The notes beneath the pieces are model-generated. The model saw nothing but the letters and a program-made list of their open reading frames with translations, searched no databases and was not told the origin of the DNA. Shown here in pieces: positions 7,362 through 14,589 of a stretch of DNA of 24,416 nucleotides (position 1 is its first letter; each line of letters opens with the position of its first letter). The position numbers were made by a program, and so were the translations under genes. The stretch is from the NCBI GenBank assembly GCA_903861445.1, contig CAIOUK010000109.1, positions 1 to 24,416 of the forward strand, in the 5' to 3' direction. The stretch is from an uncultured Verrucomicrobia subdivision 3 bacterium (GTDB lineage Bacteria > Verrucomicrobiota > Verrucomicrobiia > Limisphaerales > UBA11358).

Positions 7362-8003
7362 TCACGAAAATTTCACTTGAGGCGCGTCCTTCTGCTCCGG
7401 CTTGTCCACGACGAAAAGTTCCGCCGTGGTGAAGTTGAACGTGTTGGCGATGAGGTTGCTCGGAAACACTTCGCGGTCAGTGTTGTAGGTCATCACGGAA
7501 TCGTTGTAGGCCTGGCGCGCAAAGGAGATTTTGTTTTCCGTCGAGGTCAATTCCTCGGTGAGCTGCATCATGTTTTGATTGGCCTTCAGATCAGGGTATT
7601 GCTCGCTCACCATCATCAAACGGCTCAACGTGCCGCCGAGACCGGATTCCGCAGCGGTCAGATTTTTCATCGCGGTCGCGTCGCCGGGATTGCTCGCGGC
7701 GGCTTTCGACGCGGCGTAAGCGATGTTGCGCGCGGCGGTGACGGCTTCGAGCGTGCCGCGTTCGTGCGCCATGTAACCCTTCGCCGTCTCGACGAGATTC
7801 GGGATGAGGTCGTAGCGGCGCTTGAGCTGCACATCAATCTGCGCGTAGGCGTTTTTGTAGCGGTTGCGCATCGTGACAAGCTTGTTGTAAACGCCGATAA
7901 CAAAAACGCCGATGATGATGACAAGCACCACCAAGCCAATCAGGACCGCAATCAATCCCAGCGCGAGGGTTCCGGGTTCCGCCAACATAATTTCAGTTGT
8001 CAT
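7362..8003 (-). CDS. lemA: LemA family protein
   Basis: Membrane-anchored helical-bundle protein of 213 residues. One N-terminal membrane helix (about 15-40, GLIAVLIGLVVLVIIIGVFV) is followed by the LemA core: YNKLVTMRNRYKNAYAQIDV, LKRRYDLIPNLVETAKGYM, then EQYPDLKANQNMMQL and ENKISFARQAYNDSVMTYN, ending in FVVDKPEQK. The biochemical role of LemA is not settled; linkage to M48 proteases suggests it is a partner or adaptor. The start is fixed at 8003 by a good ribosome-binding site (AAAGGA, 5 bases upstream); a longer frame to 8102 adds only basic residues unlike the family. It is the first gene of a two-gene unit with the M48 protease. Confidence 0.95.
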   Translation of the reverse strand: MTTEIMLAEPGTLALGLIAVLIGLVVLVIIIGVFVIGVYNKLVTMRNRYKNAYAQIDVQLKRRYDLIPNLVETAKGYMAHERGTLEAVTAARNIAYAASKAAASNPGDATAMKNLTAAESGLGGTLSRLMMVSEQYPDLKANQNMMQLTEELTSTENKISFARQAYNDSVMTYNTDREVFPSNLIANTFNFTTAELFVVDKPEQKDAPQVKFS

Positions 8004-8008
8004 AATTT

Positions 8009-8014
8009 TCCTTT
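8009..8014 (-). promoter_or_regulatory. Shine-Dalgarno site for lemA
   Basis: AAAGGA on the minus strand, 5 bases before the ATG at 8003. It decides the lemA start. It is one of only two clear Shine-Dalgarno sites I see in the window. Confidence 0.75.
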
Positions 8015-8063
8015 GGTTAAGTTCGCTGACAGCTTTCACCGAACCGTGCCGCCGGGCAATGAT

Positions 8064-8080
8064 AATTTTACGATAAAATT
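8064..8080. promoter_or_regulatory. AT-rich dyad upstream of lemA
   Basis: AATTTTA and TAAAATT form a perfect 7-base dyad around CGA, 60 bases upstream of lemA. It could be an operator or a leader hairpin. I see no clear promoter hexamers beside it. The rest of 8015-8222 shows nothing I can name. Confidence 0.3.
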
Positions 8081-8222
8081 GGAACTCCTTGCGGAAAGCC
8101 ACCCTTTTACAATTTCACACCACCACTTCTACCAGTCTTCTGACCAAGACAAATCTCAACAGACATTCTGCGTCCACTTTACAATCTATCAACGGAAGTT
8201 CACCTGAAGCGACTGGGACGGA

Positions 8223-9008
8223 TTAGGCTGGAGGATTCGATTCCGGCAGGTCACGACTGATGCAAATAAGCCCGAAAATTTTGCCGGTGGCGTTATGCCA
8301 AGGCACCCGAGTGATCAAGGCTCGCTGGGTTTTCCCATCCGGCAAAACCAGTTTGGCCGGTTGATCCACCATCGCCTGCCCCGTCCGAAGCACCAGCCGG
8401 TCGGCGGCATTGAAGCCGGCAGCGACCTCCGCCGGAAACAGATCGGAATAACTTTTGCCAATGGCTTCGGATTCCTCCTTCAAGCCGAGTTTTTTTAATC
8501 CGGCCGAGTTCATCCGGACGATGCGCCCTTCCAAATCTTTGGCGCAAACGCATTGCGGCAAATAATCCAGCAAGGTGCACAGCAGACTGTGCTGCTCCTT
8601 CAATTTCATTTCCGCCTCGATCTGGCCGGTGACATCCCGTCCGATGCCGATCAGCCCGATAATTTCCCCCGCCGCATCGCGCAAGGGAATCTTCGACGTA
8701 AGCAACCAGCGCGTATCCCCATTCGACTTAACGATCTGCTCTTCGCGATTGATAATGGGCTCGCCGGTGGTCAACACCTCGTGGTCGTCAAAATAAAGTG
8801 AACTGGCGATTTCCTCGGGGAAAAAATCGTAATCCGTCTTGCCGAGCACCTCTGCTTCCGTCTCAAATCCGAGATTTTTCAAGTCGGCGGCATTGGCCAT
8901 GACTTTACGCGTCTCAATGTCCTTGACGTAGATGCAGTCGGGTAAATTATCAATCAGCGTGCGCAGCAGACTATGTTCGGCCATCAACTTTTTAAGCTCA
9001 TCATTCAT
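8223..9008 (-). CDS. PAS-domain protein (two PAS domains, no output domain)
   Basis: Cytoplasmic sensor-type protein of 261 residues made of two tandem PAS domains of similar sequence (about 10-125 and 135-255). Each has the opening DNLPDCIYVKDIE or DYLPQCVCAKDLEG, a KTDYDFFPEEIA- or KSYSDLFPAEVA-like middle, and a closing GLIGIGRDVT or GLICISRDLP strand. No kinase, GGDEF, HTH or methyl-accepting domain follows, so it must signal through a partner or act as a stand-alone ligand/redox sensor. The two halves look like an internal duplication. There is no Shine-Dalgarno site; the ATG at 9006-9008 gives a natural N-terminus. The neighbour upstream is the L,D-transpeptidase, 68 bases away and separated by a hairpin. 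Ligand and partner are not visible. Confidence 0.85.
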   Translation of the reverse strand: MNDELKKLMAEHSLLRTLIDNLPDCIYVKDIETRKVMANAADLKNLGFETEAEVLGKTDYDFFPEEIASSLYFDDHEVLTTGEPIINREEQIVKSNGDTRWLLTSKIPLRDAAGEIIGLIGIGRDVTGQIEAEMKLKEQHSLLCTLLDYLPQCVCAKDLEGRIVRMNSAGLKKLGLKEESEAIGKSYSDLFPAEVAAGFNAADRLVLRTGQAMVDQPAKLVLPDGKTQRALITRVPWHNATGKIFGLICISRDLPESNPPA

Positions 9009-9048
9009 AGTCTTTTTTACCCGAAGTTCTTAATTTAGGTTTTATACC

Positions 9049-9065
9049 GCACCGCAGGGCGGTGC
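9049..9065 (-). terminator. GC-rich hairpin between L,D-transpeptidase and PAS genes
   Basis: A perfect 7-base stem, GCACCGC/GCGGTGC, with a 3-base loop lies 11 bases after the L,D-transpeptidase stop. It is followed on the minus strand by TATAAAACC rather than a U-run, so termination is plausible but weak. The TATAAA could instead be a -10 element for the PAS gene, with TTGCAC 15 bases upstream. Confidence 0.4.
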
Positions 9066-9076
9066 AAGCACAATCC

Positions 9077-10177
9077 TCACGGCACCACCTCCACGGGCAT
9101 TCCGACCCAGACCAACTTGAGCAAATACTCCGCATCCCAGTTCGCCAGCCGGAAGCAGCCGTGCGATTCCGTGCGTCCGACCTGCTCCGGATTCGGTGTG
9201 CCGTGCATCCCATAACCTGGCTTATCGAGGCCGATCCACGCGACGCCCACGGGATTATTCGGCCCTGGCGGCAAAATTAATTTGTGGCCAATCGCTTGAG
9301 CCTCGAATGATTCAGGAAATACTGCTGGATCAAAAGTGTAATTGGGATGCGGGGCAACGACGGCGACATGCAATTCGCCCACCGGCCGCTTCTCCACTTT
9401 CGCCGCGATGCTGCACGGACAATGCAGAAGCAAATTGGTTGCCGCATCAAACGCCTCCAGAAATTTTCCAGACAAATGAATAACCACCGCCGCCGCCTTG
9501 TCCGCCGGCTCCGGATAAGCCACATCGGGAATTTTCAAAACCGTGCCGGCGACAACATTCGTCCAGTTCACGCCGGGATTTAGTTTTTGAATGAGCAACG
9601 GATACGAATGCGCCGTCTCCGCGACCAGTTCCAAAATGGTTTCGTAATCCAGCACGGTCTGCTGCGACTTGGCGAGCCAGGTTTTTCCAATCGGTTGCAA
9701 GCGAGAGAGATCGTTCGTCGTCACGGTGTAATTTGTCAGCAACGGCGAATCGAGCGTGAGCGCCGGGCGCGTGTTCGTGTCGAGTGAAGCGGTCTCGGAT
9801 AATTTCTGCGCCCGCTGAAACGCCGCGATGGCCGCACGCGTCTGCGAGCCAATGGCCGCGTCCAGCGAACCGGGCGAAATCGCCCGCCGCGCCAATGCCA
9901 CCTGCGCCTCAAAAACATTTTGAACCGGCCGCGGAAAATCCGCCGGCGTTTGCGGTGCAATGACGATGGGCTTAATTTCCTTTTTACTTTCCGCTTTGGG
10001 CGCGGAAATTTTTTGTGAAACGACAACCGCCGCCGGGTGTTTTGGGGTTTTCAGCGGATGTTTTTCGTGCCACCACAACCCGAGAAAACCGCCAATGATG
10101 ACCGCGAGCAGCAGGATGGCGAAAAAATCACCGAAACGATGACGACGGCGCGAAGATCTCTTTTCCAGAATCGGCAC
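9077..10177 (-). CDS. L,D-transpeptidase (YkuD/ErfK family), membrane-anchored
   Basis: Periplasmic enzyme that forms 3-3 peptidoglycan cross-links or attaches proteins to the wall. Its 366 residues comprise a basic N-terminus and one membrane helix (about 16-35) as signal anchor, a Lys/Pro-rich linker (about 40-80), a peptidoglycan-binding helical domain (about 90-130: GSQTRAAIAAFQRAQKL), a LysM-like stretch ending GTVLKIPD, then the YkuD domain (about 225-366). The catalytic motif is complete: YGMHGTPNP and then SHGC at 338-341 with C341 as nucleophile. The motif reads SHGCFRL rather than the commoner SHGCIRL. It lies 48 bases downstream of the cytidylate-kinase-like gene on the same strand and may be co-transcribed with it. 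The family is certain; the exact cross-linking role is not. Confidence 0.94.
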   Translation of the reverse strand: MPILEKRSSRRRHRFGDFFAILLLAVIIGGFLGLWWHEKHPLKTPKHPAAVVVSQKISAPKAESKKEIKPIVIAPQTPADFPRPVQNVFEAQVALARRAISPGSLDAAIGSQTRAAIAAFQRAQKLSETASLDTNTRPALTLDSPLLTNYTVTTNDLSRLQPIGKTWLAKSQQTVLDYETILELVAETAHSYPLLIQKLNPGVNWTNVVAGTVLKIPDVAYPEPADKAAAVVIHLSGKFLEAFDAATNLLLHCPCSIAAKVEKRPVGELHVAVVAPHPNYTFDPAVFPESFEAQAIGHKLILPPGPNNPVGVAWIGLDKPGYGMHGTPNPEQVGRTESHGCFRLANWDAEYLLKLVWVGMPVEVVP

Positions 10178-10225
10178 GCGGCCAATCTACCGCTCCTTGC
10201 CCGCCGACCCAAGTTTGAATTCGCG

Positions 10226-10918
10226 TCAGAGCCGCAGCACCGCATCGCCAATGAGCTTCGCCGTATTTTCGTAACCCACGCGGCTCGTATTGATGACAAG
10301 GTGATAGCCCATCGGGTCGTTGATGTCGGCGTTGAAATACGTCTTGAGATAACGCGCCCGCGATTGCTCTTCCTCAAGGCAGAATTTTCGCGCCTCCGCC
10401 GGTGATTTGTTGTCGTCACGGCAAATGCGCTCGATACGATCATCGAGCGGTGCGACCAACCGGACGTGCAAGACGTGCGGTAATTTGGCTGTGATGACGT
10501 TGCCGCCGCGACCAATGATAATGACGCCGCCCAGCTCGGCGAATTTCAAAACTGTTTCCGTGGTCTGCAACACCAGCTTTTGCACCGCCGGCCGCGCACC
10601 CACAATTTCCGCAATCATATCTTCCAGCGCCGAGATGCGGTCTTCCGGCAAGGTTTTGGCGATATAGGCGGGAAGATTGTGATCGGCCAGCACCTGATCC
10701 ATCAGGTTGCGGTCAAAAATAGTCCACGGCGCATTCTGCGGCGGCGCATGCTGCTGGAGATGCGCGGCAAGTTTTTCGGCGATATGCACCGCGCCGCAAC
10801 CCGCCTGCCGGGAAATGGTCACGGCCCGACGCAAGCCCACCGGCGTCACGGCACGTTTGGCGGGGGCGCTTTGGCTGTTGATGAAGGAGAGACAGCGATC
10901 CAGTGATGCGTTTATCAT
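10226..10918 (-). CDS. Cytidylate-kinase-like family protein
   Basis: Predicted P-loop nucleoside-monophosphate kinase relative (Cytidylate_kin2 type), 230 residues. An N-terminal extension of about 30 residues precedes the nucleotide-binding start VTISRQAGCGAVHIAEKLA. Further family features are WTIFDRNLMDQVL, GVIIIGRGGNVIT (about 130-142), VRLVAPLDDRIERI and the C-terminal YHLVINTSRVG. The P-loop lacks the classic GKS/T, as is usual in this family, so substrate and even kinase activity are unproven. Canonical Cmk is a different, more conserved protein. The start at 10918 is supported by GAGGTGA just upstream. It is 91 bases downstream of the pabC stop and 48 upstream of the L,D-transpeptidase, with no functional link that I can see. 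Confidence 0.85.
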   Translation of the reverse strand: MINASLDRCLSFINSQSAPAKRAVTPVGLRRAVTISRQAGCGAVHIAEKLAAHLQQHAPPQNAPWTIFDRNLMDQVLADHNLPAYIAKTLPEDRISALEDMIAEIVGARPAVQKLVLQTTETVLKFAELGGVIIIGRGGNVITAKLPHVLHVRLVAPLDDRIERICRDDNKSPAEARKFCLEEEQSRARYLKTYFNADINDPMGYHLVINTSRVGYENTAKLIGDAVLRL

Positions 10919-10921
10919 AAG

Positions 10922-10928
10922 TCACCTC
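10922..10928 (-). promoter_or_regulatory. Shine-Dalgarno site for the cytidylate-kinase-like gene
   Basis: GAGGTGA on the minus strand is a 7-base match to the anti-Shine-Dalgarno complement, 3 bases before the ATG at 10918. The spacing is short but workable. Confidence 0.65.
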
Positions 10929-11009
10929 GTGGTTCTGACCAACCTTACGCCCGCATATCCCTAAATATCAAGTCCCAACAAATTATTTTAAGAAAACTAA
11001 TGCAGCCGA

Positions 11010-11855
11010 TTAACGCGTCTCGCGCCGCAAAATCTCGTGGTAAGCACCGGCAATCCGCTGCACCAGCGGCGACGGTGCGACCGGCTGGCCGTCCAATGAC
11101 GCGACGGGCACGATGCCGAGCGCACTGTTCGTCACCAAAATTCCCGGCGACTTCCGCAGCTGCTCCAGATGAATTATCGACTGGTTTGCGGCGAGGCCAA
11201 GGGAGTGGCAGATTTCCAAAACCACCGCGCGCGTGATGCCCGGCAATACGCCGCGACCCGTCGGCGCGGTGCAAACGGCGTCCTGATAAACCCAGAAAAT
11301 ATTTCCGCCCGCCGTTTCCGCGACCTCGCCGTTCGTGTTGAGCAAAAGTGCTTCGTCCGCGCCCTGCGCTTCCGCCTCGGCACGCGCGAGCACGTTCAGA
11401 ATTTTGCTCGTCGTCTTGAATCCGGGCAGCGCGTCGTCGGCCAGCACGCGGAAAGACGACGTGACCAAACTCCATTTCACCGGTTCGCCTGAATTCACAA
11501 TCGGCAATGGATTCAAGGTCATTACCAGCGTCGACACGCCAGAATTTTTGGGCGAATAGCCCCGCGCACCCACGCCGCGCGTGAGCGTTACACGCAGAAT
11601 TGCGTCGGACAAATTATTTTGCGCGATAAGCTGCGCGGCGAATTTTTGGATTACTTTGGGCGCAAATGGCAGTTGAATTTTCAGAAAATCCGCACCGCCC
11701 ACGAGCCGCTCCAGATGCTGAATGAAACGGAATGGCTGGCCGTTCACCACGCGCACCGTCTCAAACAAGCCGTCACCGAGCAGGAAGCCACGGTCGTTCA
11801 CCGGCACAACCGCTTCCGCCTCGGGTAAAATTTTTCCATTGAGAAAGACGTGCAT
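11010..11855 (-). CDS. pabC: Aminodeoxychorismate lyase (class IV aminotransferase fold)
   Basis: Pyridoxal-phosphate enzyme predicted to turn 4-amino-4-deoxychorismate into p-aminobenzoate and pyruvate, feeding folate synthesis. Its 281 residues are normal for the family. Fold-type IV landmarks are NDRGFLLGDGLFETVRV (20-36), HLERL, the PLP lysine K147 in PGFKTTSKILNVLARAEA, and GADEALLLNTNGEVAETAGGN with E180. TNSALGIVPV near the C-terminus also fits. The fold is shared with branched-chain (IlvE) and D-amino-acid aminotransferases, and sequence alone separates them poorly. I call PabC because the gene begins 7 bases after pabB on the same strand. It is the last gene of the four-gene unit starting at 14415. 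Confidence 0.85.
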   Translation of the reverse strand: MHVFLNGKILPEAEAVVPVNDRGFLLGDGLFETVRVVNGQPFRFIQHLERLVGGADFLKIQLPFAPKVIQKFAAQLIAQNNLSDAILRVTLTRGVGARGYSPKNSGVSTLVMTLNPLPIVNSGEPVKWSLVTSSFRVLADDALPGFKTTSKILNVLARAEAEAQGADEALLLNTNGEVAETAGGNIFWVYQDAVCTAPTGRGVLPGITRAVVLEICHSLGLAANQSIIHLEQLRKSPGILVTNSALGIVPVASLDGQPVAPSPLVQRIAGAYHEILRRETR

Positions 11856-11862
11856 GAAATTA

Positions 11863-13377
11863 TTACGATGACCACGGCGGATGCTCCGGGAGACATCCGG
11901 ATTTATCGGTTTCCAGCCGTGGTTGATTCAGTTTGAGCGCGGCGAGAAAGCCTGCCGCCTTCGCGAGTGTTTCCTCGTATTCGGCCTCGGGATTTGAGTC
12001 GGCCACGATGCCTGCGCCGACGTTGAAATGAGCCAAGCCATCTTTGCAGATGGCGGTGCGGATGGAGATGTTCAACTGGCTTTCGCGGTTGAAACCGAGA
12101 TAGCCAATCGCCCCGCAATAAGGCCCGCGCGACAGCGATTCCAATTCGTCAATAATTTCCATCGCGCGAAATTTTGGCGCGCCGGTGATGCTGCCGCCTG
12201 GAAATGCGGAGGCGAACGCAGCAAAATGCGTCATGTCCTGGCGCAACCGACCTTCGACGGTGGAAACCAGATGCTGCACTTGCGCAAACTTTTCCAGTTT
12301 GGCCAGCTCCGGCACGGTCACGGAGCCAAACTCGCAGACACGACCCAAATCATTGCGGAGCAAATCGGTGATCATCACCAGCTCGGCCAATTCCTTCGCG
12401 CTCGTCTGCAATTCGTAGGCGAGCTGCGCGTCGCGCGTCTCGTCCGCCGCGCGCGGGCGCGTGCCTTTGATCGGACGCGTGACGATGTGCGAACCGCTCA
12501 GCCGCAAAAATTGTTCCGGCGAGGACGACGCCAGTTGAAAATCGCCGCAGTCGAGAAACGCGGAAAACGGCGCGGGCGAAACGGCAGAGAGCCTTTGAAA
12601 CAATTCCCAGCCGGACAAATCCGTTTGGGCCGTGAGCCGTTGCGACAGGTTGACCTGATAAATGTCGCCGGCGCGGACGTATTTTTGCGCGCGCTCAACG
12701 GCGACGATGAAATCGGCGCGGGATAAATTGGAAGTGGTTTTAGCCACAGAGGCACAGAGACGCTGAGAAGCTTTCTGATGGCTGGCCGCAAGAACCTCGG
12801 TGGCTCGGTGGCTCGGTGGCAATCTTTCCCCATTTATGATGGATGACCAATATTCCAACTGCGCCTGCGCGCGTGATTCTATGCGCGAACCGTCGGTGTC
12901 CAAACCAGTGGAAACAATAAAAACTTTTCCGAGTTGATGATCGAAGACGACGAGGCTGTCGTAGAAGCCAACATGGCAATCGGGCAGTTCCAGATCGTTC
13001 GACGCGCGGCGCGGGAGTTTCGGCTCGGTGAAATTTTTCAGGTCGTAGCCCCAGTAGCCAAACGCGCCGCCGAGCGGGAACGGCGAATCAATTTCGTCGA
13101 GTAATTCGTAGCGCGCCATGAGCGCGTCGAGGATGTGCCACGGATTGCCGAAGACAATTTCGGATTTCTGGTTTCGAATTTCAGATAGGGTGATTTCGCA
13201 GCGCGAGCCGAAGGATTTGAAGACCAGAAACGGATTGGCGGTGACAAATGAATACCGCGCCGTCGGCGAATCAAACTGCCCCGTCCGCAGTAAGACTACA
13301 CCCGTTTCGCCGAGTAAGCTTTCGACCAGCGATTCTGGTGTGTGAACCGTGGAAATGACTTGGAGCAGCGGGCGCAT
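11863..13377 (-). CDS. pabB: Aminodeoxychorismate synthase component I
   Basis: Chorismate-binding subunit that aminates chorismate to 4-amino-4-deoxychorismate, normally with ammonia from the amidotransferase PabA, which is not in this window. Its 504 residues are longer than the ~453 of E. coli. An N-terminal domain (about 15-180) includes GGAFGYWGYDL. The C-terminal chorismate domain (about 217-480) has GDIYQVNLSQRL, ASSSPEQFLR, PIKGTRPR with the PabB-type lysine K304 (anthranilate synthases have PIAGT), MITDLLRNDLGRV, FPGGSITGAPK and NVGAGIVADS. Extra length comes partly from two repeat-derived inserts, a heptamer array (about 64-73) and a palindromic element (about 186-212) in the interdomain linker. 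The gene is 6 bases after the small membrane protein and 7 before pabC. Confidence 0.95.
   Translation of the reverse strand: MRPLLQVISTVHTPESLVESLLGETGVVLLRTGQFDSPTARYSFVTANPFLVFKSFGSRCEITLSEIRNQKSEIVFGNPWHILDALMARYELLDEIDSPFPLGGAFGYWGYDLKNFTEPKLPRRASNDLELPDCHVGFYDSLVVFDHQLGKVFIVSTGLDTDGSRIESRAQAQLEYWSSIINGERLPPSHRATEVLAASHQKASQRLCASVAKTTSNLSRADFIVAVERAQKYVRAGDIYQVNLSQRLTAQTDLSGWELFQRLSAVSPAPFSAFLDCGDFQLASSSPEQFLRLSGSHIVTRPIKGTRPRAADETRDAQLAYELQTSAKELAELVMITDLLRNDLGRVCEFGSVTVPELAKLEKFAQVQHLVSTVEGRLRQDMTHFAAFASAFPGGSITGAPKFRAMEIIDELESLSRGPYCGAIGYLGFNRESQLNISIRTAICKDGLAHFNVGAGIVADSNPEAEYEETLAKAAGFLAALKLNQPRLETDKSGCLPEHPPWSS
12742..12820. repeat. Palindromic repeat translated inside pabB
   Basis: Imperfect inverted repeat with 8-base periodicity. 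The left arm has CACAGAGG, CACAGAGA and CGCTGAGA; the right arm is three tandem CTCGGTGG-type units. Nineteen of 25 arm positions pair. Its left edge TTTTAGCCAC matches the edge of the intergenic element at 1401-1410. On the minus strand it is read without a stop as part of the PabB interdomain linker (about residues 186-212). Confidence 0.8.
13159..13186 (-). repeat. Heptamer array inside pabB
   Basis: Four degenerate 7-base units (TTCGGAT, TTCTGGT, TTCGAAT, TTCAGAT on the plus strand) translated on the minus strand as LSEIRNQKSE. The peptide follows the same cycle as the arrays in xseA and the P-type ATPase. It lies in the N-terminal domain near residues 64-73. Confidence 0.75.
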
Positions 13378-13383
13378 TGGTTG

Positions 13384-13734
13384 TTAATTTAAAATGTGCT
13401 TGTCAATTTTCACTCGAAATTCAACCCGTGCAGGATGATTTGAAATCATCATTGAATAAATCACCTGCATTCTTTCAAGGTCATTTGTAGAGTCAACAAA
13501 TCCACCCAAACAACCCCTTCTTCCGCCGGTATATTGGCCACAATACACAAATTGAAATTTTGGATCAGATTGCAAAACCGGTTTAATCGCCGATTGAAAA
13601 TCAAGTAACTGCTGATGTCTCACCTGCCACTCATGGCGATATTGGTAAACTGGAAGCACCCACATTGAGACAAACGCCGCCAACAAAAGAGTTATACTCC
13701 CAAAGAATAAAAAATCTATTGTTCGCGCTTTCAT
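13384..13734 (-). CDS. Small membrane-anchored protein, function unknown
   Basis: Not recognised. It has 116 residues with one N-terminal membrane helix (about 8-30, FLFFGSITLLLAAFVSMWVLPV) and a soluble domain, likely outside the cytoplasm, with two Cys (in FVYCGQYTGGRRGCLGGFVD) that could pair. Its start codon directly abuts the stop of the LOG gene (TGAATG), which implies translational coupling, and pabB starts 6 bases after it ends. Its GC content is about 39% by my hand count, far below its neighbours at about 60%, which hints at recent acquisition or relaxed constraint. The coupled start and complete frame make it a likely real gene. Nothing links it to folate synthesis except position. 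Confidence 0.7.
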   Translation of the reverse strand: MKARTIDFLFFGSITLLLAAFVSMWVLPVYQYRHEWQVRHQQLLDFQSAIKPVLQSDPKFQFVYCGQYTGGRRGCLGGFVDSTNDLERMQVIYSMMISNHPARVEFRVKIDKHILN

Positions 13735-14415
13735 TCACGCAAATGCCTTGGGCAACACGCCGGGCGTGCCGAGGCGACGTTCGTAATCCCGGATGAGTTC
13801 CACGACTTCCTGAGGACTGTCGGTGACACACACCAGATCGAGGTCGCCGGGACTGATAAATTTGTTTTTCAACTCCAGCTCCTTTTTCATCCAGTGGAGC
13901 AAGCCTTCCCAATGTTCGCAGCCGAAAAGAATCAGCGGGAATTGCGGGATGCGCTCGGTCTGCACCAGCGTGAGCACTTCAAAAAATTCGTCCAGCGTCC
14001 CAAAACCGCCGGGCATGAACACAAAGCCCAGGCTGTATTTCACAAAACAAACCTTGCGCGCAAAAAAGTAATGGAAATGAATCGGCACGTTGGCGTATTT
14101 ATTTCCGCTTTGCTCGTGCGGCAGCTCGATGTTGAGGCCGACGGATTTGCCGCCGGCGTGCGCCGCGCCGCGATTCGCCGCCTCCATGATGCCGGGCCCG
14201 CCGCCGGTGACGACGGCGAGGTTATGTTTCGCCAGCCCCTTGGCAATCTCCATGCTGGCGCGGTAATATTTATCCGACGGCTTCGTGCGCGCGGAACCAA
14301 AAATTGTCACCGCCGGGCCGACGTGGGACATGGTCTGAAACGAATCCACAAATTCCGCCATTATGCGGAAAATGCGCCAGGGATCTTCTTGAATAAAACC
14401 ATTGCCATTGCTCAT
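13735..14415 (-). CDS. LOG-family protein (putative cytokinin-activating phosphoribohydrolase)
   Basis: Member of the TIGR00730/LOG (lysine-decarboxylase-like) family, 226 residues, cytoplasmic. The nucleotide-binding signatures are complete: VTIFGSAR (37-43), VVTGGGPGIMEAANRG (69-83) and FMPGGFGTLDEFFEVL (133-148), the PGGxGTxxE motif that binds and cleaves the N-glycosidic bond of nucleoside 5'-monophosphates. Characterised relatives release bases from cytokinin riboside monophosphates or AMP; older databases call them lysine decarboxylases, which is misleading. It is first in a tight unit with the small membrane protein, pabB and pabC, and diverges from tatD across a 174-base gap. The link with p-aminobenzoate synthesis is probably only shared transcription. 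Confidence 0.92.
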   Translation of the reverse strand: MSNGNGFIQEDPWRIFRIMAEFVDSFQTMSHVGPAVTIFGSARTKPSDKYYRASMEIAKGLAKHNLAVVTGGGPGIMEAANRGAAHAGGKSVGLNIELPHEQSGNKYANVPIHFHYFFARKVCFVKYSLGFVFMPGGFGTLDEFFEVLTLVQTERIPQFPLILFGCEHWEGLLHWMKKELELKNKFISPGDLDLVCVTDSPQEVVELIRDYERRLGTPGVLPKAFA

Positions 14416-14589
14416 GCCGACACGTTAATTCCGCCGCCCTAAATAAACAAGCTTCGCTTCCTTGCTCCAGAAACACAGTTGGGTTGCCAACCGACTGACC
14501 GGCGGCAAAGGTGAATTAGTTGTCTTCCCGCTGACACCCGACAGTCCGGCATGGACTTCATTTCGCCGCTGGCGCATGATTTCTGCGCA

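Noticed and set aside
13434..13450. Perfect 17-base dyad GATGATTT-G-AAATCATC
   Set aside because: It lies inside the small membrane-protein gene, reads as ordinary codons and has no other copy in the window.
13735..14415. Lysine decarboxylase label for the LOG-family gene
   Set aside because: PGGxGTxxE is the LOG nucleotide-hydrolase signature; no PLP-decarboxylase features are present.
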